Shown one piece after another: positions 9,445-17,175 of a stretch of 64,000 nt of DNA. The notes below the pieces were generated by a model. The model was not told the DNA's origin. It made no database searches and saw only the letters and a program-made list of their open reading frames with translations. Origin of the DNA: Thermosynechococcaceae cyanobacterium MS004 (lineage in GTDB: Bacteria > Cyanobacteriota > Cyanobacteriia > Thermosynechococcales > Thermosynechococcaceae); NCBI GenBank assembly GCA_022402525.1, contig JAKRSB010000101.1:1-64000 (forward strand), read 5' to 3'. The translations under genes were made by a program, and so were the position numbers. Numbering within the stretch: position 1 is the first letter of the stretch; every line of letters starts with the position of its first letter.

Positions 9445-12400
9445 CTAAAGCTGTTGACTGGCCATAAGCTGACTAAAGACCCCAGCCTGCTGCATGAGCC
9501 CATCAAAGGTTCCTTCCTCCACCACCCGGCCGGCCTTCAGGACATAAATACGATCGGCCTGACGAATGGTGCTGAGACGATGGGCAATCAAAATACGGGT
9601 TACGCGCAGCTTCTCCAAACTCTCACTCACGATCGCCTGAGTACGGTTATCTAGAGCGCTGGTGGCCTCATCCAGCAGCAATACCCTGGGCTGAAGCGCT
9701 AAAGAACGGGCAATGAGCAAGCGCTGGCGTTGCCCCCCCGATAGGTTGCCACCACTTTCACTGATCATGGTGTGCATCCCCATCGGAAAAGTCTGAATAT
9801 CTTCTGCCAGTCCCGCACTCTGGGCAGCAGCCCAGGCTTCATCCATTGTCAGCAGCGCACCAGCGGCAATATTATCAAAAATGCTGCCGGCACTGAGCTT
9901 TCCGTTTTGCATGACAACGCCCATCTGCCGCCGCACAGCCTGGAGGTTAAGGCTTGCAAGATCCTGCCCATCAAAGGCAATTTTGCCGGAGAGGGGCGTT
10001 TCAAACCCCAGGAGTAGCCTCAGAATTGTGGATTTGCCGCTGCCCGATGGCCCTACGAGGGCGATAAATTCTCCTGGTTCCGCCACAATAGTCACGTCTT
10101 CTAGAATCAGCGCACCCTCTTCGTGGTATCGAAAGCTGAGATGGTCTAACTTTACCCGTCCCGTTAGGCGGCCTGGGTCGGCTTTGGTTTCATCAATTTC
10201 CAGCTTAGCTTCTAAAATTGGCTTGGCGCGTTCCCAGAGCGTCGTGACTTCCAAAATGGTCAGGAGTGAGTTGCTGAGATTGGTTGCGCCCCCCACAAAG
10301 CTGCCAAAGGCGACATTGAAGGCCAAAAACGTCCCGATATTAAGTGCTCCAGTCGTTAACGCCCCAGAATTTAACGCCCCAGCATTTCCCTGAACGTCCG
10401 CAAGCTGGCTGGCTGCAAACCAAAAGATCGCAATGGAGCTAAAAATAGGCAGCACTTCATTGAATAAAAGCAGGCCATCGGACAGGGTGGACTGCTTGAG
10501 GGTGAGTCGCTGCTGGTGTGCGTATTTCTTGCCCCAGTGGGAGAAAGCCCGCGCCTCTGCTCCCGCAACCCGCAGTTTTGCAATGCCAGAAATGAGCTCC
10601 ACCATCAGCCCAGTGATTTCTCCCTGGAGTCCCTGAAGCTGGCGCACGAGGTTGAAGATTAAGACCCCGATGGTGGTGGTGACGCCAATGGACAGCAGGG
10701 CGACCCCTAGGGCGATCACGGCTAAGGCGGAGCTGTAGTAAAACAGCAGACCCAAGTTGAGCAATGCAAAGAAACTGCTGAGGATGGTTTGTAGGGTGGT
10801 GCCCGTGAGCTGACGGCGGATTTGATCGATCGCCGAAATTCTGGACTCTAGATCGCCCGTCGCATACTGACGCAGGAAAGGGACTTCCACATTCAGGACG
10901 CGATCCCAGATGGCGGCGCTGGTTTCGGCATCGGCTAGGGTCTCAAACCGCAAAATGGCGAGGGCTTGGGTAATGCGAAAAAGTAGGGAACCAAACATTG
11001 CCGCGAGTAGCCCAAGGCCAACCTGAATCATCAGCCCTCGATTGGCATCCGGAATGGCGTCGTTGATCAAAATGGCGGTGGCTTGGGGCGTGATCATCCC
11101 TAGCAAGGTGACGGCCACAATGCTGAAGCCCATTAGCCACAGGTCATGGCTGCGCTTGCCTAGGGCAAACTTCAATAGGTCAAGGGCGTTGAGATGGGTC
11201 GGCGGGAGCGATCGGTACAGGGTATAGGCGACGGGGGAGAGCGCTTCGGCCAACCTGGGGGTGAGCCTGCGCTGGGAGCGCTCTACAGGGTCAAAGAGCA
11301 GATAGGTTCCTTCGGTCGTGGGGAGCAAGGCCACGGGCTGATCGTCTTCTGCGCGGAATGCCACCAGTGCCCCGCCATCCTGTTGCCACCAGTGCCCGCG
11401 CAGCAGTACACGGCGCAGCCTAACCCGCGAAGCACGGGCGATCGCCTCTAGGGGCACCTTCAGTTTTTTCAGGTTTTCGGACTTTGCGGGTTCTAAAATT
11501 TCAATGCCGAGCGATCGCCCTACAGCACGGGCCGCCGTCAGAAGTGGACTGCCCTCTCGGTAGGTTTCCGCTAGATCGGGGGTGAGCACTTCTGCTAACT
11601 CGCCCAGGGTATCGCCGAGAGACTCCAGGCTCATGCGCTTGCGTTCGCGGAAGCGGATATAGGCTTCTAGCTGCTCTTGCTGCTCTAGGCGCTCCAGAAA
11701 GTCTAGAAAGAAAGACTCCATGTGGGCAAGTCCCGATAAAAACGCAGCCTGATCCGGCAGATCATGACTTGCCACCACCTGAAGCTCCACATTGTCCAGG
11801 GCCTCTACCCAAATTCCGCTAATGGGAAACCAGTCTGAGTCTGGACGAATCAAAAGTTCGGCCAGCCCAGCCCAAGCCAGTTGCCCTGCCTGTACCTTCA
11901 GCCACAGCACCACGCCACGCCGTGCCTGAAGGCTTTGGCTTTTCTTGAGGGAAAACTGGCTTTGCTCTGGCCCTTGGGTCTGGAGTGCGAGGGTGGGAGA
12001 ACACTGCAGAACGGTCTGGGCAAGGGGAGCGGTAAACTTCCCCAGGGTTTCAATCCAGCGCTCTAACCCTATCCAGTGCTTTTGTTGGGTGTTTATTGGT
12101 TGGGTGTTTATTGGCTGGGCGCTTATTGGTTGGGCGCTTAAAGGGGGTGCTGTTTGCGGGTCGGACAGTGGGCAAATGGTAGAGGGCTGAACGGCGATCG
12201 CCATCAGAATAAGCTGCTGACGGCCTGGGGTGGGGGACACCCCACAAAACAGCTCTCCGGACTTGAGGGTAAAAAGATAGCGTCGATTGCCTGCTGGCTC
12301 TCCATCTTTCAGAATGACTGCAAAAATTGAGAGTTCTCCCCGCTCTACTCGCCAGAGCCGCACTTCGGTCAGCAGTATGGAATCATTCAGCTTGAGCACA

Positions 12401-12573
12401 AGCGACGATGGGTCATCTGCTGGCTGCTCATGCTCCGGTGGCACCTGCGCTGGTTTTATGATCTTTTTAGCGAGATCGTCGGCCTCCTGAGCTTTAGCAC
12501 CGCGATCATCAGTACCGCGATCATCAGCACCACAATCATCTGTGCCGCAATCATCAGGCAGATTCTGGGTCAT
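9445..12573 (-). CDS. RiPP export ABC transporter, permease/ATPase (NHLM ABC2 type)
   Basis: 1042 residues, the partner half of a Nif11/NHLP-type peptide exporter. The first 440 residues are not membrane-like: a low-complexity Asp/Gly start (DDCGTDDCGADDRG), a beta-rich stretch (about 50-130) reminiscent of a cyclic-nucleotide-binding or cupin roll, and a charged helical part. An ABC transmembrane domain (about 455-745) follows, then an ATPase (about 790-1040) with Walker A GPSGSGKST, LSGGQRQRL, LLLDEATSALD and the H-loop IAHRLSTI. It lacks a peptidase, as expected for the second NHLM transporter. It begins 10 bp after the upstream exporter gene; a GAGGAG ribosome site lies beside that gene's stop, suggesting coupled translation. 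An in-frame repeat (QPINTQ) lies at about 155-170. Confidence 0.92.
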   Translation of the reverse strand: MTQNLPDDCGTDDCGADDRGTDDRGAKAQEADDLAKKIIKPAQVPPEHEQPADDPSSLVLKLNDSILLTEVRLWRVERGELSIFAVILKDGEPAGNRRYLFTLKSGELFCGVSPTPGRQQLILMAIAVQPSTICPLSDPQTAPPLSAQPISAQPINTQPINTQQKHWIGLERWIETLGKFTAPLAQTVLQCSPTLALQTQGPEQSQFSLKKSQSLQARRGVVLWLKVQAGQLAWAGLAELLIRPDSDWFPISGIWVEALDNVELQVVASHDLPDQAAFLSGLAHMESFFLDFLERLEQQEQLEAYIRFRERKRMSLESLGDTLGELAEVLTPDLAETYREGSPLLTAARAVGRSLGIEILEPAKSENLKKLKVPLEAIARASRVRLRRVLLRGHWWQQDGGALVAFRAEDDQPVALLPTTEGTYLLFDPVERSQRRLTPRLAEALSPVAYTLYRSLPPTHLNALDLLKFALGKRSHDLWLMGFSIVAVTLLGMITPQATAILINDAIPDANRGLMIQVGLGLLAAMFGSLLFRITQALAILRFETLADAETSAAIWDRVLNVEVPFLRQYATGDLESRISAIDQIRRQLTGTTLQTILSSFFALLNLGLLFYYSSALAVIALGVALLSIGVTTTIGVLIFNLVRQLQGLQGEITGLMVELISGIAKLRVAGAEARAFSHWGKKYAHQQRLTLKQSTLSDGLLLFNEVLPIFSSIAIFWFAASQLADVQGNAGALNSGALTTGALNIGTFLAFNVAFGSFVGGATNLSNSLLTILEVTTLWERAKPILEAKLEIDETKADPGRLTGRVKLDHLSFRYHEEGALILEDVTIVAEPGEFIALVGPSGSGKSTILRLLLGFETPLSGKIAFDGQDLASLNLQAVRRQMGVVMQNGKLSAGSIFDNIAAGALLTMDEAWAAAQSAGLAEDIQTFPMGMHTMISESGGNLSGGQRQRLLIARSLALQPRVLLLDEATSALDNRTQAIVSESLEKLRVTRILIAHRLSTIRQADRIYVLKAGRVVEEGTFDGLMQQAGVFSQLMASQQL

Positions 12574-12583
12574 GGCTTACTCC

Positions 12584-14836
12584 TCACGTCCTGCTCACTT
12601 CTTCCTCGACTTCACTGCGAATCAGGTTGGCATAAGCGCCAGGTTGCGCAATGAGCGTCTCGTGGGTGCCGCGCTGTACCACCTTGCCCTGCTCCAGCAC
12701 AATAATTTCATCGCAGTCGCGAATGGTGCTGAGGCGATGGGCAACCACGATGCAGGTACAGCCCCGACGGCGGATATTTTGAGCCACTTTTGCTTCCGTT
12801 TCGCCATCTAGGGCGCTGGTGGCCTCATCCAGCACCAAAATGGACGGGTTATTGACAAGGGCGCGGGCAATTTCGAGGCGCTGGCGCTGTCCACCGCTCA
12901 AATTCACGCCCCCTTCAAGCAGCACCGCGTCAAACCCCCCAGCCTGATCCAGCACCACATCCTCAATTTCGGCATCCTGACAGGCGCGCACCAGATTGAT
13001 ATCGGGAATCGTCGCGTCCCACAGGGTGAGGTTTTGGCGAATGGTGCCGGCAAATAAAAAAATGTCTTGGTCAATGAGGGCTAAGGATTCGTGGAGCGAT
13101 CGCCGCTGCACCGTGTCCCGTGGATGGCCGTCAAGTAAAATGGTGCCGTCCCAGGGGGCGTATAGGCCGCTAATGAGCTTTGCGACCGTGGATTTGCCAG
13201 ACCCGCTGCTGCCCACAATGGCTAGGCGATCGCCAGGGCTGGCTTGGAGGCTGAAGTTGGCGATCAGGGGTGGCTCGACAGGGTTGTAGCCAAAGGTCAC
13301 ATTTCGCAGCTCTAGGGAACCCTTGAGGCGAAAATCTGCCATCAGCGCGGTTTGTTCCGTCTCGGCACGCTGGGTTTCCGGATCCACGGGATTGATCAGC
13401 ACGTCATCTAGGCGGGTGAGGTCGCTTTCTAGCTCTTGGAGAGAGCTGCTAAGCCCCACTAAGCTGCCGATGGGTTCCAAAAAGCTGCCCGTTAAGCTCT
13501 GAAAGGCTACCAGCATCCCAATACTCAAGCCGCCAGAGATCACCTTGAAACCCCCTAAAATCAAGACCAGCAGGGTCGTGAGGCCAGAGAGCAGCGTGGG
13601 CAAAAGATTCAAGAGCTGGCTTTGGAGCCCTAATGCCTGCTGGGCATTTAGCGCCTTGGCTTGGTAGCCCCCCCAGCGACTAAAGAAGTCTGACTCTAGG
13701 GCAGAGGCTTTGAGGGTTTCAATGCTCATTAATCCAGCGATCGCTACCCCTTTCGCCTTTCCGTACTCCATGGCCAAACGCAGACTCGTATCCACCCGCT
13801 GCCGTGCCGCCCACTGCACCGCCACAAAATTGAGCAGGGCAAAGCAGACCACCATCAGCGTCAACCCCCAGTCGTACTGCCACATCACCAGGGCAAACAG
13901 CAGCATCACGATCGCATCAATCACCGTGGTGGTAATTTGGCCAGAAAGCAGTTGGGCTACTGAGTTATTGAGGCCGAGGCGGCTGGCAATTTCGCCTGCA
14001 AACCGCTGGGCATAGAACCCAATGGGTAGCCGCAGCATGTGCCAAAGAAGCTGCCCCGAAAACTGAATCCCCAGCTTGACCTGAAGCTGGCGCAGATGCT
14101 GAAGCTGAAGATATTTCAGGATGCCATTTAAGCCCGCCGTCAGCGCCATGCCGATGAGTAAAGGGCGCAGCCAGTCCAGCAGATTTTCGACCAAAATGCT
14201 GTCGACAAATACTTGGGTAAAGACCGGAATGGCTAGACGGGGCAGCACCAAGAGTAGTCCGGCAATCATGGCGTAGAGCAAGACCGTCCAGGAGCCCTGG
14301 AGGCGGCGGGAGAGCGCCCCCAAGGTGCTGGGCTTCCGGCCACCGCGCTGAAACTCTGGGCCTGGCTCTAGCGCTAAAACGACTCCCGTAAAGGCTGCGT
14401 CAAATTCGGCAGGCGTGACGGTGCGTGGCCCCGTGGCCGGATCGTTCAGGTAGATCTTCTCCTTGGTAAATCCTTCCACCACTAGAAAGTGGTTGAAATT
14501 CCAGAACACAATGAACGGACAAGTCATGGCTTGGAGAGACTCTAGGCTTTTCTGATAACCCTTCGCCAGTAGCCCAAACCGCCGTGCGGCCTTAACTAAA
14601 TTTGAGGCTTTACTGCCGTCACGGGAGATCCCGCAGGCTTGGCGCAGCTCCGGTAGCGGCACAATGCGGCCATAGTATCCGAGGATAATACCCAAGGCCG
14701 CTGCCCCGCACTCGACGGCCTCCATCTGCAGCAGCGTGGGAGTCCGCACTCGCTGACCTGACTTAAACAAAGACCAGAACCCAGATCTGACCCTAGCGAA
14801 AAAATGAGATTGAGCGGTACTCAGTGCTGCCAGCAT
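12584..14836 (-). CDS. C39 peptidase / ABC exporter (NHLM ABC1 type)
   Basis: 750 residues. An N-terminal C39 peptidase (about 30-155) with catalytic C43 (MEAVECG), H116 (NFNHFLVV) and D132 (LNDPATG) is fused to an ABC transmembrane domain (about 180-460) and an ATPase (about 505-740; GSSGSGKST, LSGGQRQRLEIARAL, LDEATSALD). Such proteins cut the leader after a Gly-Gly motif and move the mature peptide across the inner membrane. The precursor encoded at the head of this cluster has the matching Gly-Gly at residues 69-70. The next gene follows after 10 bp, and the membrane fusion protein precedes it. Peptidase and transporter roles are established for the family; the substrate is inferred from clustering. 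Confidence 0.95.
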   Translation of the reverse strand: MLAALSTAQSHFFARVRSGFWSLFKSGQRVRTPTLLQMEAVECGAAALGIILGYYGRIVPLPELRQACGISRDGSKASNLVKAARRFGLLAKGYQKSLESLQAMTCPFIVFWNFNHFLVVEGFTKEKIYLNDPATGPRTVTPAEFDAAFTGVVLALEPGPEFQRGGRKPSTLGALSRRLQGSWTVLLYAMIAGLLLVLPRLAIPVFTQVFVDSILVENLLDWLRPLLIGMALTAGLNGILKYLQLQHLRQLQVKLGIQFSGQLLWHMLRLPIGFYAQRFAGEIASRLGLNNSVAQLLSGQITTTVIDAIVMLLFALVMWQYDWGLTLMVVCFALLNFVAVQWAARQRVDTSLRLAMEYGKAKGVAIAGLMSIETLKASALESDFFSRWGGYQAKALNAQQALGLQSQLLNLLPTLLSGLTTLLVLILGGFKVISGGLSIGMLVAFQSLTGSFLEPIGSLVGLSSSLQELESDLTRLDDVLINPVDPETQRAETEQTALMADFRLKGSLELRNVTFGYNPVEPPLIANFSLQASPGDRLAIVGSSGSGKSTVAKLISGLYAPWDGTILLDGHPRDTVQRRSLHESLALIDQDIFLFAGTIRQNLTLWDATIPDINLVRACQDAEIEDVVLDQAGGFDAVLLEGGVNLSGGQRQRLEIARALVNNPSILVLDEATSALDGETEAKVAQNIRRRGCTCIVVAHRLSTIRDCDEIIVLEQGKVVQRGTHETLIAQPGAYANLIRSEVEEEVSRT

Positions 14837-14860
14837 TCCTGGAATCTAGGCTCCTCATAC

Positions 14861-14918
14861 ATCTGGTTAATAAAATCTGGTTAATAAAAATCTGGCTACT
14901 AAAAATCGGGTTAATAAA
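14861..14918. repeat. 14-15-bp tandem repeat overlapping the HlyD stop codon
   Basis: Four units of ATCTGGTTAATAAA (with small changes) start at 14861, 14875, 14890 and 14905. The last unit contains the stop codon of the HlyD-like gene (14911-14913, minus strand), and the array fills most of the gap to the C39/ABC exporter gene. Confidence 0.9.
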
Positions 14919-16389
14919 GTCCGGTCAGCTCGCGCAAAATGGGAAATACAAAGCTGATGGGCGCACGATCTTCGAGAGTGACCTGAGCCGTTGCATTGGT
15001 GCCGGGGGTGAGTTTGAGCTGAGGCCCCTGAGAGGAAGACCATTCGTAGCCTGTGGCGGTTTGGGGGTTGGCCTTAAGCTGGGCATACACTCCAATAAGG
15101 GGAGACGTGCCCAACGCCTGCACCACGTCTGCATTGCCAATCAGTGCGGTCATGTCCTGCTTGGTCATCGGAAACTCGGACACGGAGGTAACGGTAGCCT
15201 GGATGCCGCCAAATCGCTCGCGCTTGATGGTGGTGGGGGTAACCTGCATGGACATTCCTGGCCTAATTTTTTTGCCGTCCTGTATCGGAAAAAAGGCGAG
15301 CCCCTGAAGTTTTTCGGTTTGGGGGCTGGTGGCAATGAGTCCGAGGGGGGTGCCCGCCGCTACCACTTGGCCAACCTTGACGGGCAACTCCAGCACCTTT
15401 CCGGCGATCGCACTGCGAATTTGGCTTTGCTCTTTAAGCTGAAGCTGGAGCAGATTGAGCGATCGCCGGGTATCTGCAAGGGCGTTGGAGCGCTGTGCCG
15501 AGGCTTCCTGCTGGCGCTGCTGAATATTTTTGGCCTTGGTATCAAGATCTTGAAGCTGCCGCTGGAGATCATCCCGCTGAATTTGAAGGTCTAGGAGCCG
15601 ATTGCTGTCTTCTACATTGGTGCGCTCCACCTGCACCAGCCGCACCTGAAGCTGACTGAGCTGGCTTTCTAGCTCAGAAATGCTGCGTAAGTTACCCAAG
15701 TAGGTCTGTTCTGCTTCAAGGGCGGTGTCTTGGGTTAAGACACCCTGCTCTACTAGGCGTTTGCGATTTTCCCAGCGGGTCTTGAGCACCGAATCGAGCT
15801 GCTTTGCATCGGTGATTCGCGCCTTGAGGCTAATTTGCTGCTGGCGGACGGACTCAATTTCCTTAGATTTCAGGGCAGGGGTAATGGGTTCGAGGCGGGG
15901 GACGAGAATCCCCACATTGCCGATCTGTTGCTCCAGGTTGCGTCGCTGCTGCACCAAGGACTCTAGCTCTAGGCGATCGCGCTGTTGCTCTGTGGTTTCA
16001 ATGCGGTTGGTTTGCTGCTCTAGGGCCGCTAGCTTTGTCTGCTGCTGCTGAATTTGTTGCTGTAGCTCTGGCTGGTCAATCAGCGCCAGTAAGTCTCCAG
16101 ACTGAACCGTATCGTTTACCTTTACCCTGAGCTGACGCAGCCGACCCACGGCTGGCGACTGAATTTCGCGGAGTTGGTAGGGGTACACAAACACCGCCTG
16201 CGCCGAAATGCGGACAGGCACCTTTCCCCAGACGCTCCAGGCGATCGCCACGCCCGATAACCCGCCCAAGGTGCCCAGCAAGATCCAACTGCGGGGCTTC
16301 ACAACCTGCATGAGCTGGTCAAGCTGTTCTGGGGAAGAGAGCCGCTCTAGCGCTTCTTTGCGAAAAAGCTTGTCAGAGGGGTTTGTCAT
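14911..16389 (-). CDS. HlyD-type membrane fusion protein of the RiPP exporter
   Basis: 492 residues. A short cytoplasmic N-terminus and one membrane segment (about 35-54) are followed by a first lipoyl half (about 75-105), a long coiled coil (about 110-325, rich in Gln, Leu and Glu), the second lipoyl half (GKVLELPVKVGQVVAAGTPLG) and a beta-barrel C-terminus. This is the adaptor-protein architecture that bridges an inner-membrane ABC exporter to the periplasm or outer membrane. It lies between the cyclic-nucleotide-fold protein (47 bp gap) and the C39/ABC gene (74 bp gap filled by a tandem repeat), all on one strand. No TolC-like outer-membrane factor is encoded in the window, so one from elsewhere would be needed. 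Confidence 0.93.
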   Translation of the reverse strand: MTNPSDKLFRKEALERLSSPEQLDQLMQVVKPRSWILLGTLGGLSGVAIAWSVWGKVPVRISAQAVFVYPYQLREIQSPAVGRLRQLRVKVNDTVQSGDLLALIDQPELQQQIQQQQTKLAALEQQTNRIETTEQQRDRLELESLVQQRRNLEQQIGNVGILVPRLEPITPALKSKEIESVRQQQISLKARITDAKQLDSVLKTRWENRKRLVEQGVLTQDTALEAEQTYLGNLRSISELESQLSQLQVRLVQVERTNVEDSNRLLDLQIQRDDLQRQLQDLDTKAKNIQQRQQEASAQRSNALADTRRSLNLLQLQLKEQSQIRSAIAGKVLELPVKVGQVVAAGTPLGLIATSPQTEKLQGLAFFPIQDGKKIRPGMSMQVTPTTIKRERFGGIQATVTSVSEFPMTKQDMTALIGNADVVQALGTSPLIGVYAQLKANPQTATGYEWSSSQGPQLKLTPGTNATAQVTLEDRAPISFVFPILRELTGLY

Positions 16390-16436
16390 CGTGGTTTTTT
16401 AGAAGGGTTTGCCAGAGGGGTTTATCAGAGTGGGCA

Positions 16437-17021
16437 CTACTTTATATCCAGCCGATGCAGAATCCATTCAAAGCGAGAAGCAGCCAGGGCTAAGTCATCC
16501 AGTACATCGGGCGCAATTTCGTCTGCATCATAAATTCCGGCCTCCAGGGACGATAAACGACTCCCCGCAGCCTGAGCATTTAAGACCCGCAATCGACTGG
16601 ACAGAAATAGCGCGACCATTCGATAAAATCGAGCCGCAAACCCTAAGTCCGTACTCAGGTGACGCTTAAGTTGCGATCGCGGAATGGAGAGGACCCATGA
16701 TTCTTGGAGTGCCGTGACATTAGCGGAAGGCATTTGACTATCCACTATCGACATTTCGCCCACAATGTCCCCAGCCGTGAGCTGTGCCACAATCTGATAA
16801 TCAATGGGCTGACCAACGGGCTGCTCAATGGACGGCCCAACGGACGGCTGACTCACAGAAACACCAAACTGGCCCTCTAGGAGTAAGTAAAGTGCATCAA
16901 TGGGCTGTCCCATCCGCACCAAAGGTTTCCCCTTTGCAACCTTTACCTTGGAGCCAACCGCCAGAACCCAGTCAATATCGCTATCGCTCAGGGCACCCAG
17001 CGCAATCAGCACATTTCTCAT
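16437..17021 (-). CDS. Cyclic-nucleotide-binding-fold protein in the RiPP cluster
   Basis: 194 residues with one cNMP-binding-type beta roll (about 10-130) and a helical C-terminus, without a DNA-binding domain. The glycine/glutamate part of the phosphate-binding cassette is present (DIVGEM, G88-E89). The Arg that normally follows to hold the cyclic phosphate is missing: the equivalent stretch reads QMPSANV (97-102). Ligand binding may therefore be lost and the domain may act structurally. Proteins with this fold recur beside Nif11/NHLP-type bacteriocin transporters in cyanobacteria, with unknown function. A good AAGGAG ribosome site lies upstream of the ATG. A Pro/Gln repeat insert (about 58-72) lies in the beta roll. 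Confidence 0.85.
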   Translation of the reverse strand: MRNVLIALGALSDSDIDWVLAVGSKVKVAKGKPLVRMGQPIDALYLLLEGQFGVSVSQPSVGPSIEQPVGQPIDYQIVAQLTAGDIVGEMSIVDSQMPSANVTALQESWVLSIPRSQLKRHLSTDLGFAARFYRMVALFLSSRLRVLNAQAAGSRLSSLEAGIYDADEIAPDVLDDLALAASRFEWILHRLDIK

Positions 17022-17084
17022 TACTTTCTCCTTCGATATCCCTCGACACGCTTTAGCTGGATGGGAAAAATCGGTGGCACCGCC

Positions 17085-17175
17085 AATCGATAGCGCGGTT
17101 AATCGATAGCGCGGTTAAATGGCACTCATGTTAATGGCACTCATGTTAATGGCACTCATGTCAATGGCACTCATG
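17085..17175. repeat. Two adjoining tandem arrays (16 bp x2, 15 bp x4)
   Basis: AATCGATAGCGCGGTT occurs twice (17085-17116). It is followed by four units of AATGGCACTCATGTT (17118, 17133, 17148, 17163; the last incomplete). The final unit contains the stop codon of the radical SAM gene (17171-17173). Because the period is 15, a multiple of three, the minus strand reads as a small repeated open frame (see findings). Confidence 0.92.
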
